42,399 nt of DNA from JBGVSA01 sp047605765. Its GTDB lineage: Bacteria > Pseudomonadota > Gammaproteobacteria > Burkholderiales > Rhodocyclaceae. The position numbers were made by a program, and so were the translations under genes. Positions within the stretch are counted from its first letter, which is position 1; every line of letters begins with the position of its first letter. Below the pieces are notes generated by a model that was not told the DNA's origin, ran no database searches, and saw only the letters and a program-made list of their open reading frames with translations. Shown here one piece after another: positions 33,506-42,226 of the stretch. The stretch is taken from positions 1 to 42,399 of the forward strand of contig JASGFB010000026.1 of assembly GCA_047605765.1 (NCBI GenBank). Reading direction: 5' to 3'.

Positions 33506-34346
33506 TCTGGAGTCGGATCAAGCCGCCATCGAGAACGATGACGAGTCCTTGCTGGACAGCCCGGCGGCCGATATCGGCCAGGAATCCGCCTTGGCGCCCC
33601 TGGCCGATAGTGAGGCCGGCGTGGACGTCGCGCTGGTGCGCCAGGTGCTGGAGGCTGCGCTGCTGTCGGCGGCCGACCCGCTCAGCACCAACGAATTGCG
33701 CCGTATGTTCGAGCCCGATCTGGGCGGCGAACTGATCAACCGTCTGCTCACCGATGTGCAGCAGGATTGGCAGGATCGCTCTGTGCAACTGGTGCGGCTG
33801 GCCTCCGGCTGGCGCTTCCGCACGCGTCCCGATCTACAAATTTATCTCGACAGGTTGAAGGAAACCCGCGCGCCGCGTTATTCTCGCGCCGTCATGGAGA
33901 CGCTGGCGATCATTGTGTATCGCCAGCCTGTCACCCGAGGCGACATCGAAGAGATACGCGGTGTCGCCGTATCCAGCCAGATTGTCAAGCTGCTGGAAGG
34001 ACGCGGATGGATCGACACTGTCGGCTACCGCGACACTCCGGGCCGCCCGGCCCTCTATGCCACGACCAAAAAGTTTCTCGACGACCTCGGCCTGCGCAGC
34101 CTGACAGAGCTGCCGCCCCTGACCGAGGTTGAAGGAGTCATTGACCTTGTCGACATCGCCCAGAACACCGAAACGAGCCCCGATGAAAGCGAAGGGGAAT
34201 TCGCAGCGCCGTTCGGACCGGCCCAGCGGCCCGCGTCCGAGCACGCCGCGACCCCCGGCAGCCAAGCAAGCCCCGAACCCGAACGCACGCAGAACGACGA
34301 GCAGTCGCTCGAACGGCCCGCGCCGTCCCCGTCCGGACCCCAATAG
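33471..34346 (+). CDS. scpB: Segregation and condensation protein B
   Basis: A 291-residue partner of ScpA and Smc. Two winged-helix domains span about residues 45-210, with VLEAALLSAADPLSTNELRRMF, VQLVRLASGWRFRTRPDLQ, ALYATTKKFLDDLGL and the strongly conserved ETLAIIVYRQPVTRGDIEEIRGV. The N-terminus (about 40 residues) and the C-terminal 70 are acidic and low-complexity. The start is uncertain: ATG 33471 overlaps scpA by 35 bases, while ATG 33498 overlaps by 8; neither has a strong ribosome-binding site. The disordered C-terminal tail is read out of frame over the 5' part of rluB (see findings). Confidence 0.92.
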   Translation: MSDSHKNLSMPDLESDQAAIENDDESLLDSPAADIGQESALAPLADSEAGVDVALVRQVLEAALLSAADPLSTNELRRMFEPDLGGELINRLLTDVQQDWQDRSVQLVRLASGWRFRTRPDLQIYLDRLKETRAPRYSRAVMETLAIIVYRQPVTRGDIEEIRGVAVSSQIVKLLEGRGWIDTVGYRDTPGRPALYATTKKFLDDLGLRSLTELPPLTEVEGVIDLVDIAQNTETSPDESEGEFAAPFGPAQRPASEHAATPGSQASPEPERTQNDEQSLERPAPSPSGPQ

Positions 34347-35409
34347 CGAAACCCAGGCCGATTTCGGCCTCATCGATCTCGAGCCTCGCTACGACGACGA
34401 GGAGGATTTCGACGCCGACGACGATCAATCGGCCATGTTGGGCGCCGTCGGCGCTGCCGATGATCGCGAAGGGGCCAATGGCCGTAAGCGTGGGGCGGCT
34501 GCCCAGGCGGACGGCGCCACCGAGCGTATCCAGAAGAAGCTTGCCGAAGCGGGGGTCGCCTCGCGCCGGGAGATCGAAGAATGGATCGTGGCGGGGCGTG
34601 TGAGCGTCAATACCATGCCGGCATTCCTGGGGCAGAAGATCGGCCCGGGCGACCGTGTCAAGGTCAATGGAAAGCTGGTGAATCTGCGCTTTGCCGAGCG
34701 GGCGCCGCGCGTTCTCGTCTATCACAAGCCGGAAGGCGAGATCGTTTCGCGTGATGACCCCGAAGGCCGCCCGAGCGTGTTCGATCGCTTGCCGGCCTTG
34801 CGCCGCGGGCGCTGGATCGCCATCGGGCGCCTCGACTTCAACACCAGCGGCCTGCTGCTGTTCACCGATAGTGGTGAGCTGGCCAACCAACTGATGCACC
34901 CGCGTTACGAACTCGAACGCGAGTACGCCGTGCGCATCATGGGCGAGTTGACGGAAGAGCAGATCAAGAGCCTGACCGAAGGTATTCAGCTCGAAGACGG
35001 GCAGGCCCGCTTCAACAGCTTGCGCGACGAAGGGGGCGAGGGCTCCAATCACTGGTATCGCGTGACCTTGTCCGAAGGTCGCAACCGTGAAGTGCGTCGC
35101 ATGTTCGAGTCGGTTGGCCAGATGGTCAGCCGCCTGATGCGCGTGCGCTATGGTGCGGCAGAGTTGCCGCGCCGGCTCAAGCGCGGCATGTACGAAGAAA
35201 TGAGCCCCGAAGGTGTGGTGGCGTTGGGTGGCAAGGCGCCTCCCAAGAAGCAGGGGCGCCCTGATGAACGCCGTGCGCCCAAGGGGCCTCGATCGACGCG
35301 GCCGCATGCGGTGCAAAAACCGAGAGAGCAGAAAGAGCCGAAGGAGCCCCGTGCGCCCAGGGCTCCCAGAGCGCCGCGGGCTCCGCGCCCGCAGCGCGCC
35401 AAGGCTTGA
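34183..35409 (+). CDS. rluB: 23S rRNA pseudouridine synthase (RluB-type)
   Basis: A 408-residue RsuA-family pseudouridine synthase; RluB of E. coli modifies 23S U2605. An S4 RNA-binding domain begins at about residue 113 (IQKKLAEAGVASRREIEEWI). The catalytic motif GRLDFNTSGLL follows with Asp218. The core is flanked by a basic, proline-rich N-terminal extension, an acidic patch, and a C-terminal tail with repeated APR/EPR units. The start is uncertain: ATG 34183 overlaps scpB by 164 bases in another frame, TTG codons at 34129-34147 would overlap more, and ATG 34435 would avoid overlap and keep the core. I prefer 34183 because the extension looks like the basic N-termini of beta-proteobacterial RluB proteins. 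Confidence 0.92.
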   Translation: MKAKGNSQRRSDRPSGPRPSTPRPPAAKQAPNPNARRTTSSRSNGPRRPRPDPNSETQADFGLIDLEPRYDDEEDFDADDDQSAMLGAVGAADDREGANGRKRGAAAQADGATERIQKKLAEAGVASRREIEEWIVAGRVSVNTMPAFLGQKIGPGDRVKVNGKLVNLRFAERAPRVLVYHKPEGEIVSRDDPEGRPSVFDRLPALRRGRWIAIGRLDFNTSGLLLFTDSGELANQLMHPRYELEREYAVRIMGELTEEQIKSLTEGIQLEDGQARFNSLRDEGGEGSNHWYRVTLSEGRNREVRRMFESVGQMVSRLMRVRYGAAELPRRLKRGMYEEMSPEGVVALGGKAPPKKQGRPDERRAPKGPRSTRPHAVQKPREQKEPKEPRAPRAPRAPRAPRPQRAKA

Positions 35410-35484
35410 TTGATCCAAGTTGTTTCGTTGACGGGTTATGGCGGCGCTTACCGACGCGGCCTGCCTGTCCGTCGCAGAGGTAGA

Positions 35485-35511
35485 AGGCATGCGCGCCGAG
35501 CGCGCATGCCT
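35485..35511. terminator. Perfect 11-bp hairpin downstream of rluB
   Basis: AGGCATGCGCG and CGCGCATGCCT pair perfectly around a CCGAG loop, 76 bases past the rluB stop. There is no T-run, so it may end transcription with Rho, act as a 3'-processing barrier, or be a repeat-type palindrome. Confidence 0.45.
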
Positions 35512-35531
35512 GCGCCAAAGTCTGACGCGCA

Positions 35532-35561
35532 TTTACTGGCGAGCCAAGCTCGTGGTATCAT
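35532..35561 (+). promoter_or_regulatory. Candidate promoter of the rimP-nusA-infB operon
   Basis: TTTACT (35532-35537) and TATCAT (35556-35561) are spaced 18 bases apart. Transcription would begin near 35568, about 95 bases before rimP, giving a leader that contains the hairpin at 35626-35647. Confidence 0.5.
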
Positions 35562-35625
35562 CTCGTTGATTAGTTGGTAAGTCTGCTGGCGGGAGGGGTG
35601 GCAATCAGCCGTTTGGCAGGTCGAG

Positions 35626-35647
35626 ATGGGCGTTACGCCCATTTTTT
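35626..35647 (+). terminator. Leader terminator/attenuator before rimP
   Basis: ATGGGCG, a TTA loop and CGCCCAT are followed directly by six T, ending 15 bases before the rimP ATG. Its location within the presumed leader of a NusA-encoding operon suggests attenuation, with readthrough set by antitermination; it could also just end rluB transcription. Upstream, CTGCTGGC and GCCG..GGCAG (35584-35619) could form an alternative stem. Confidence 0.7.
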
Positions 35648-35662
35648 ATTTGTAGCACCGCA

Positions 35663-36106
35663 ATGACATTCTTGAACAACCTCGAAGCGATCGTCGAACA
35701 GGCCGTTGGTGCACTGGGTTTCGAACTGGTCGATATGGAGCTCTCTCCCAAGGGGCGGCTTCTGCGCGTTTTCATCGACATCGATCGTGGTGTCAATGTG
35801 GATGACTGCGCCACGGTGAGCAATCACCTGCAACGGGTGTTCGAAGTCGAAGGTGTGGATTACGACCGGCTGGAAATCTCGTCCCCCGGGCTGGATCGTC
35901 CGCTCAAGAAAGCGGCCGACTTCGAGCGCTTCGCGGGGCAGGATGTGCAGATTCGCATCCGAATTCCCCTTGGCAACCAGCGCAATTTCGCCGGCACCCT
36001 GGTGGGGCTGCGCGACGGCGCGGTGGTGGTGACGACCGACAAGGGCGAGATGAGTCTCGCTCTGGACCAGATAGAAAAGGCACGCATCGTGCCCAAATTC
36101 GATTAA
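35663..36106 (+). CDS. rimP: Ribosome maturation factor RimP
   Basis: A 147-residue 30S-assembly factor with the family phrases LGFELVDMELSPKGRLLRVFIDID, VDDCATVSNHLQRVFEVE and LEISSPGLDRPLKKAADFERF, plus a C-terminal Sm-like barrel from about residue 92. Length is standard. It is the first gene of the operon, after the attenuator-like leader, with nusA 23 bases downstream. Confidence 0.97.
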   Translation: MTFLNNLEAIVEQAVGALGFELVDMELSPKGRLLRVFIDIDRGVNVDDCATVSNHLQRVFEVEGVDYDRLEISSPGLDRPLKKAADFERFAGQDVQIRIRIPLGNQRNFAGTLVGLRDGAVVVTTDKGEMSLALDQIEKARIVPKFD

Positions 36107-36129
36107 GCGCTTTCGGGAGTTTTCAAACA

Positions 36130-37602
36130 ATGAGCCGCGAAATTCTGCTGCTTGTGGATGCACTGGCGCGCGAAAAGAACGTCGCCAAGGAGATCGTCTT
36201 CACGGCCCTGGAGCAGGCGCTTGCGTCCGCCACCAAGAAGCGTATCCACGACGACGCCGACGTGCGGGTGAGCATCGACCGCGAGACGGGCGACTATGAG
36301 TCGTTCCGCCGCTGGCTCGTGCTGCCCGACGCCGAAGTCGAGAACGACGAAGCGCAGATGGGTTTGATCGATGCGCGAGAACAATTCGCCGACATTCAGG
36401 TGGGTGAATTCGTCGAAGAACCGCTTGAGCCGATCGATTTCGGCCGCATTGGTGCGCAGGCCGCCAAGCAGGTGATCCTGCAGAAGGTGCGCGACGCCGA
36501 GCGCGAGCAGATCCTCAACGATTTCCTCGACCGCAAGGAACACCTGGTCACGGGTAGCGTCAAGCGCGTCGAGCGCGGCAATGCCATTGTCGAAGTGGGC
36601 CGCCTCGAAGCCCTGCTACCGCGCGATCAGCAGATTCCGAAAGAAAACCTGCGCGTGGGCGACCGCGTGCGTGCCTACCTTCTGCGCATCGATCGCAGCG
36701 CGCGTGGCCCGCAACTGATCCTGTCGCGCAGCGCACCGGAATTCATCGCCAAGCTGTTCGAACTCGAAGTGCCGGAGATCGAAGACGGCCTGCTCGAAAT
36801 CAAGGGCGCCGCCCGTGATTCCGGCCTGCGCGCCAAGATCGCCGTCAAGGCCAACGATCCGCGTATCGACCCGATCGGTACCTGCGTGGGTCTGCGTGGC
36901 TCGCGTGTGACCGCCGTGCGTAACGAGCTGGGCGGCGAGAACGTCGACATCGTGTTGTGGAACGCCGATCCGGCGCAGTTCGTGATTGCTGCGCTGGCAC
37001 CGGCCGAAGTGAGCTCGCTGGTGGTCGACGAAGAAGCCCACAGCATGGATGTGGTGGTCGACGAGAGCAACCTGGCCATGGCCATCGGCCGTGGTGGTCA
37101 GAACGTCAAGCTCGCTTCCGAGCTGACCGGCTGGACCATCAATCTGATGACCGAGACCGATGCGGTGGCCAAGGGTGAAGAAGAGCGTGGCCGTCTGCGC
37201 GCGCTGTTCTGCGACAAACTGGATGTGGACGACGAAGTCGCCGACATCCTGATCGAAGAAGGTTTCTCGTCGCTCGAGGAAGTGGCCTACGTGCCGCTGG
37301 CCGAAATGCTGGAGATCGAAGCCTTCGACGAAGAGACGGTCAATGAGCTGCGTCAGCGCGCGCGCAACGTGCTGCTGACCGAAGCGATCGTCTCCGAAGA
37401 GCAGTTGGAAAGCGTTGCCGACGATCTGCTCAGCCTGGAAGGCATGGATAAGCAATTGGCAGCCAAGCTGGCTGGTGGCGGGATCAAGACCCGCGACGAC
37501 CTGGCCGACCTCGCGGTCGATGAGCTGATGGAGCTGGCGGATCTTTCCGAAGACGCCGCTAAAGAACTGATTACCAAGGCGCGCGCGCATTGGTTCGAGT
37601 AA
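36130..37602 (+). CDS. nusA: Transcription termination/antitermination factor NusA
   Basis: A 490-residue RNA-polymerase-binding elongation factor that promotes pausing, termination and antitermination. The N-terminal domain (about 1-130) begins MSREILLLVDALAREKNVAKE. An S1 domain follows at about 135-200 (VTGSVKRVERGNAIVEVG), then two KH domains (GTCVGLRGSRVTAVRNELGGE and MAIGRGGQNVKLASELTGW). Two acidic C-terminal repeats with helix-hairpin-helix character follow (about 360-490), a layout typical of proteobacteria. It may regulate its own operon through the rimP leader. It lies 16 bases before the infB ATG. Confidence 0.97.
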   Translation: MSREILLLVDALAREKNVAKEIVFTALEQALASATKKRIHDDADVRVSIDRETGDYESFRRWLVLPDAEVENDEAQMGLIDAREQFADIQVGEFVEEPLEPIDFGRIGAQAAKQVILQKVRDAEREQILNDFLDRKEHLVTGSVKRVERGNAIVEVGRLEALLPRDQQIPKENLRVGDRVRAYLLRIDRSARGPQLILSRSAPEFIAKLFELEVPEIEDGLLEIKGAARDSGLRAKIAVKANDPRIDPIGTCVGLRGSRVTAVRNELGGENVDIVLWNADPAQFVIAALAPAEVSSLVVDEEAHSMDVVVDESNLAMAIGRGGQNVKLASELTGWTINLMTETDAVAKGEEERGRLRALFCDKLDVDDEVADILIEEGFSSLEEVAYVPLAEMLEIEAFDEETVNELRQRARNVLLTEAIVSEEQLESVADDLLSLEGMDKQLAAKLAGGGIKTRDDLADLAVDELMELADLSEDAAKELITKARAHWFE

Positions 37603-37618
37603 GCGGGAGAAGTTGAGT

Positions 37619-40483
37619 ATGGCGCAAATGAGTGTGGCGGATTTCGCCACCGAACTAAAAATGCCGGCACCCGTGCTGCTTGAACAGTTCCAGAAAGCCG
37701 GCGTGACCAAGGCCGGAGAGAAGGATACTGTCAGCGAGCAGGACAAGGCGCGTCTGCTCGACTACCTGCGTCGCGCTCACGGCGACATCGCGGCCAAGTC
37801 CAAGATTACGCTGACGCGCAAGCAGACCAGCGAGATCAAGGCCTCGGATTCGACCGGCCGTGCCCGCACCATCCAAGTCGAGGTGCGCAAGAAGCGTACG
37901 TTCGTCAAGCGCGATGAATCCGCCGACGAAGGCGTGGTCACCGCAGAATTGCAAGAAGAAGCTTTGCCGCAAGATATCGCCGTCGCTGATGCGTCGGACC
38001 AAGTACCGGAACTGGCCGTGCCTGAAGTCGTTGTCGAACCCGAAGTGACGGCGCCTGAGCCCGTCGTTGAAATCGCTCCCGAACCGGAGCCCGAGCCTGA
38101 GCCGGAACCCCAGCCCGAGCCCGAGCCTGTCGTCGAGTCCGTGCCTGAGCCGGAACCCGAACCAGAGCCCGTGGTCGCCGAGGCGGCCCCCGAATCGGAG
38201 CCCGAAGACGCTGCGGCGGATCCGAGCGCCGAACCGGCCACGCCGGCTGGTCCGCGTTCGTTCCTGTCGGCGCAGGAAATCGCCCGCCGCGAGGAAGCCG
38301 CACGCCGGCAAGCCAAACTGCGTGAACTGCAAGAAGCGGACATCCGCGCCAAGCAGGAACGCGAAGCCTCGCGCAAGGCGGCCGAAGAAGCCCGCAAGGT
38401 TGCCGAAGAGGCCGCCCGCGCCAAGGCTGTGGCCGATGCGGCCCAGAAGGACGCTCGCACGACGCCGGCTCCCGCCAAAACCAAGACGGGTACTCTGCAC
38501 AAGCCGGCCAAGGCTGCGGATGCCAAGCCTGCCGGGAAGAAAGCTCCGGCCGGGGGCAACAAGAGTGGCGGTTTCCAGGACGACAACGCCAAGCGCCGCA
38601 CCATCAAGACCCGTGGTGACGCCACGGGCGGCGGTGCCGGCTCGAGTTGGCGCGGTGGTCCGCGTGGTGGTCGCCATGGCGGCCGTCAGCAGGACAGCGG
38701 TACCGGCTTCCAGGCGCCGACCGAACCGGTGGTGCGTGAAGTGCACGTGCCGGAGACCATCTCCGTGGCCGATCTGGCCCACAAAATGTCGGTGAAGGCC
38801 ACTGAAGTCATCAAGAAGATGATGATGCTGGGCCAGATGGTGACCATCAACCAGGTGCTGGACCAGGAAACGGCCATGATCGTGGTCGAAGAAATGGGCC
38901 ATCAGGCGATCGCCGCCAAGCTGGACGATCCGGAAGCCTTCCTGGACGAGAGCGAACAAAAGGACGTCGAGCAATCGCCGCGCGCGCCGGTCGTGACCGT
39001 CATGGGCCACGTCGACCACGGCAAGACCTCGCTGCTGGACTACATCCGTCGCACCAAGGTGGCGGCGGGCGAAGCGGGCGGCATCACGCAACATATCGGC
39101 GCCTATCACGTCGAGACCGCGCGTGGCATGCTGACCTTCCTCGACACCCCGGGCCACGAAGCGTTTACCGCCATGCGTGCCCGTGGTGCCAAGGCTACCG
39201 ACATCGTCGTGCTGGTTGTGGCGGCCGATGACGGCGTCATGCCGCAGACGCGTGAAGCGATTCACCACGCCAAGGCGGCGAACGTGCCTATCGTGGTGGC
39301 GATCAACAAGATCGACAAGGCCGACAGCAACCCCGAACGCGTCAAGCAAGAACTGGTCGCCGAAGGCGTGATCCCGGAAGAATACGGTGGCGACGCCATG
39401 TTCATGCCGGTATCGGCAAAGGCCGGGACGGGTGTTGATGCGCTGCTCGATGCCATCCTGCTGCAGGCCGAAGTGCTGGAGCTGACGGCGCCGATCGAGG
39501 CGCCTGCCAAGGGTATCGTCATCGAAGCGCGTCTCGACAAGGGCCGTGGCCCGGTGTGTACGCTGCTGGTGCAATCCGGCACGCTGCGCCGTGGCGACGT
39601 GATCCTGGCAGGTGCGACCTTTGGCCGCATCCGCGCCATGCTGGACGAAAACGGCAAGCAGGTCAGCGAAGCCGGCCCGTCGATCCCGGTCGAAGTGCTG
39701 GGTCTGTCGGATGTGCCGGGTGCGGGCGACGAAGTCATGGCCTTGGCCGATGAGCGCCGTGCGCGCGAAATCGCGCTGTTCCGCCAGGGCAAGTTCCGCG
39801 ACGTGAAGCTGGCCAAGCAACAGGCCGCCAAGCTCGAGAACGTGTTCGACCAGATGAAGGATGGCGAGGTCAAATCGCTGCCCCTGATCATCAAGGCCGA
39901 CGTGCAAGGTTCGCAGGAAGCCCTGGTGCAGTCGCTGCAGAAATTGTCGACCGACGAAGTTCGCGTCAATGTCATTCACGGCGCGGTCGGTGCCATTTCC
40001 GAATCCGACGTGAACCTGGCGCAGGCGTCCAGCGCGGTCATCATCGGCTTCAATACGCGCGCCGATGCCAACGCCCGCAAGCTGGCCGAAAGCTTCGACG
40101 TCGATATTCGTTACTACAACATCATTTACGACGCGGTCGACGAGATCAAGGCCGCGCTGTCGGGGATGTTGGCACCGGAGAAGCGCGAGCAGATCATCGG
40201 CCAGGTGGAGATTCGCCAAGTCTTCCGTATCTCGAAGGTGGGCGCGATCGCCGGCTGTTACGTGCTCGATGGCGTGGTACGCCGCAACTCGCTGGTGCGC
40301 CTGGTGCGCAACAACGTGGTGGTCTACACGGGTGAGCTCGAGTCGCTCAAGCGCTTCAAGGACGACGTCAAGGAAGTGCGCGCCGCGTTCGAGTGCGGTC
40401 TGTCGCTGAAGAACTACAACGACATCGAAGAAGGCGATCAACTGGAAATCTACGAAATCCAGGAAGTCGCGCGTACGCTCTGA
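37619..40483 (+). CDS. infB: Translation initiation factor IF-2
   Basis: A 954-residue GTPase that brings initiator tRNA to the ribosome. The N-terminal IF2-N domain begins MAQMSVADFATELKMPAPVLLEQF. A long linker follows with an extraordinary Glu-Pro repeat block (about residues 140-205) and an Ala/Lys/Arg-rich coiled coil (about 218-290). A second IF2-N module lies at about 378-430. The G-domain opens with GHVDHGKTS at about 463, with DTPGHE and NKID motifs; domains II-IV complete it. I chose ATG 37619 because GGGAGA lies 8 bases upstream; TTG 37613 is too close to that site. Confidence 0.97.
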   Translation: MAQMSVADFATELKMPAPVLLEQFQKAGVTKAGEKDTVSEQDKARLLDYLRRAHGDIAAKSKITLTRKQTSEIKASDSTGRARTIQVEVRKKRTFVKRDESADEGVVTAELQEEALPQDIAVADASDQVPELAVPEVVVEPEVTAPEPVVEIAPEPEPEPEPEPQPEPEPVVESVPEPEPEPEPVVAEAAPESEPEDAAADPSAEPATPAGPRSFLSAQEIARREEAARRQAKLRELQEADIRAKQEREASRKAAEEARKVAEEAARAKAVADAAQKDARTTPAPAKTKTGTLHKPAKAADAKPAGKKAPAGGNKSGGFQDDNAKRRTIKTRGDATGGGAGSSWRGGPRGGRHGGRQQDSGTGFQAPTEPVVREVHVPETISVADLAHKMSVKATEVIKKMMMLGQMVTINQVLDQETAMIVVEEMGHQAIAAKLDDPEAFLDESEQKDVEQSPRAPVVTVMGHVDHGKTSLLDYIRRTKVAAGEAGGITQHIGAYHVETARGMLTFLDTPGHEAFTAMRARGAKATDIVVLVVAADDGVMPQTREAIHHAKAANVPIVVAINKIDKADSNPERVKQELVAEGVIPEEYGGDAMFMPVSAKAGTGVDALLDAILLQAEVLELTAPIEAPAKGIVIEARLDKGRGPVCTLLVQSGTLRRGDVILAGATFGRIRAMLDENGKQVSEAGPSIPVEVLGLSDVPGAGDEVMALADERRAREIALFRQGKFRDVKLAKQQAAKLENVFDQMKDGEVKSLPLIIKADVQGSQEALVQSLQKLSTDEVRVNVIHGAVGAISESDVNLAQASSAVIIGFNTRADANARKLAESFDVDIRYYNIIYDAVDEIKAALSGMLAPEKREQIIGQVEIRQVFRISKVGAIAGCYVLDGVVRRNSLVRLVRNNVVVYTGELESLKRFKDDVKEVRAAFECGLSLKNYNDIEEGDQLEIYEIQEVARTL

Positions 40484-40538
40484 GCGCACGCAGATTCGCC
40501 TAGCGGGCGGGGCGCAGCGCGTCCTGCCCGACGCCACG

Positions 40539-40567
40539 AAGCGCACTTGGGGTCACCCGGTGCGCTT
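40539..40567 (+). other. Hairpin between infB and rbfA
   Basis: AAGCGCAC and GTGCGCTT pair perfectly, and an inner GGG/CCC stem extends the structure. The following TGTGTTT is only moderately T-rich. It could attenuate or process the transcript in the 137-base infB-rbfA gap. Confidence 0.45.
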
Positions 40568-40620
40568 TGTGTTTCTGAGCGTTCGACGATGAGCCTGGAT
40601 GGCCGTCGGGAGTTGCTACT

Positions 40621-41037
40621 ATGCCAAAAGATTATTCACGCGCCTCGCGCGTCACCGAACAGATTCGCCGTGAGCTGGCCGAACTGATCCGCCTCGAAGT
40701 GAAGGATCCGCGCGTCGGTTTCATTACGCTGACCGATGTCGAGATCAGTGCCGACTACGCGCACGCCAAGGTCTTCTTTACCTCGATGAAGGGCCAGGAA
40801 GGCCTCGACGACATCCTCGTCGGTCTGCGCCGCGCGAGCGGCTTCCTGCGCCGCGAACTGGGGCGCCGCGTGCGCATCCACACCACGCCGGAACTGCACT
40901 TCGTCTATGACCAATCGGTGGAGCGGGGTACGCACCTGTCGGCGCTCATCGACAAGGCGCTCGAAAGCACGGCGACTGATGACGAACCGGAAGCAGCTCC
41001 CGATCCCGATCTGCAGGACACCGGCAAGCAGGACTGA
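40621..41037 (+). CDS. rbfA: 30S ribosome-binding factor RbfA
   Basis: A 138-residue KH-fold factor that matures the 30S subunit and 5' end of 16S rRNA. Family phrases are SRVTEQIRRELAELIRLEVKDPRVGFITLTDVE, AHAKVFFTSM and RIHTTPELHFVYDQSVERG (residues 10-115). The last 25 residues form an acidic tail. It lies 137 bases after infB, across the hairpin at 40539-40567, and 59 bases before truB. Confidence 0.97.
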   Translation: MPKDYSRASRVTEQIRRELAELIRLEVKDPRVGFITLTDVEISADYAHAKVFFTSMKGQEGLDDILVGLRRASGFLRRELGRRVRIHTTPELHFVYDQSVERGTHLSALIDKALESTATDDEPEAAPDPDLQDTGKQD

Positions 41038-41096
41038 CGGCGTTCCGGGCGCTGCCCTGCCTTACGGCGCTGCGCCCGTTCTTCGATAGCACTCCC

Positions 41097-42008
41097 ATGA
41101 GCAAAGCTTCCATGCGCCGCCGTTGGCAACAGGTCGACGGCGTGCTGCTTCTCGACAAACCGCAGGGGCTCAGCTCCAACGACGCCCTGCAGAAGGCCCG
41201 GCGGCTGTTCCAGGCTGCCAAAGCCGGCCATACCGGCACGCTCGATCCCATGGCCACCGGCTTGCTGCCCGTGTTGTTCGGCGAAGCCACCAAGTTCTCG
41301 CACCTGCTGCTCGATTCGGACAAGACCTACGAAGCGACCTTGTTGCTCGGCGTGACGACCACCACGGGCGATGCCGAAGGCGAGGTCCTCGACCGCATTG
41401 CCGTGACGGCCGATGAAGCGTCGATCCGGGCGGCCTGCGCACGCTTCCTTGGGGACATTCGCCAAGTGCCGCCGATGTACTCGGCGCTCAAGCACGAAGG
41501 CAAGCCGCTGTACGAATATGCGCGCCAAGGTATCCACATCGAACGACCGGCGCGCGAGGTGACGATCCATGCGCTCGATCTGTTGCGCGTGGCCGGCGCG
41601 GAGTTGGATATCCGCGTCCATTGCAGCAAGGGCACCTACATCCGCACCCTGGCCGAGGACATCGGCGCCGCCCTTGGCTGTGGCGCTCATCTGGCGGCGC
41701 TGCGCCGCACGCAAAGCGGTGGGTTGGTGGTGGCGGATGCCCAAAGCCTGGAGGCGCTGGGTGAGCGTGACGAAGCTGCACGCATGGCCTGCCTGATGCC
41801 GGTGGATGGTCTGCTGGGACATCTGCCGCGCGTCGATCTGTCCGAAGAACACGCGGCACGCTTCTGTCATGGACAGGCATTGCGTGCACACAGCGAGATT
41901 CGCGGGCCGGTGCGCGTCTATGGCCCGCACTTCATCGGCACGGCGCTCATCGACGAAGGCGATGCCTTGCGACCGCAGCGCGTCGTGGCGCGCCCAGACG
42001 CCGCCTGA
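41097..42008 (+). CDS. truB: tRNA pseudouridine(55) synthase
   Basis: A 303-residue enzyme making pseudouridine 55 in the T-loop of tRNAs. The catalytic motif GHTGTLDPMATGLLPV carries Asp50. Other hallmarks are VDGVLLLDKPQGLSSNDAL, DKTYEATLLLGVTTTTGDAEG, VPPMYSALKHEGKPLYEYAR and the late GTYIRTLAEDIG, with a PUA-like C-terminal part. Length is normal. It is the last gene of the rimP-to-truB operon and is followed by the strong terminator at 42125-42166. Confidence 0.97.
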   Translation: MSKASMRRRWQQVDGVLLLDKPQGLSSNDALQKARRLFQAAKAGHTGTLDPMATGLLPVLFGEATKFSHLLLDSDKTYEATLLLGVTTTTGDAEGEVLDRIAVTADEASIRAACARFLGDIRQVPPMYSALKHEGKPLYEYARQGIHIERPAREVTIHALDLLRVAGAELDIRVHCSKGTYIRTLAEDIGAALGCGAHLAALRRTQSGGLVVADAQSLEALGERDEAARMACLMPVDGLLGHLPRVDLSEEHAARFCHGQALRAHSEIRGPVRVYGPHFIGTALIDEGDALRPQRVVARPDAA

Positions 42009-42124
42009 TAGCCTCCTTGCGCCTGCTGCGCGTGATCGTATGACGCGCATGGCTGCCCCCTCGGCCACCTGATCGCCATTGCTAGTGCTATCGGTGCCGG
42101 TTCACTCTTGATTTCCGTGTGCCA

Positions 42125-42166
42125 AACAAAAAGCCCGCCCCGGTGTTCCGGGGCGGGCTTTTTGTT
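42125..42166. terminator. Strong bidirectional terminator
   Basis: A perfect 19-bp stem with a TGTT loop: GC-rich core flanked by AAAAA on the left and TTTTT on the right, so it works in both directions. It separates truB from the converging minus-strand gene. Confidence 0.92.
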
Positions 42167-42226
42167 GTTCTGGCCGGTCAGGAGCGGGCGGCAATTCTTC
42201 GCCCACCTCCTGCCTTGTCAGTCACA

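Noticed and set aside
34138..35532. A 464-codon minus-strand frame across rluB
   Set aside because: It is opposite the conserved RluB core and is repetitive antisense sequence, not a gene.
37655..40546. A 963-codon open frame antisense to infB
   Set aside because: It has the composition of an antisense shadow of a high-GC gene (His/Gln/Arg/Leu-rich, no recognisable domain) and lies opposite a certain gene.
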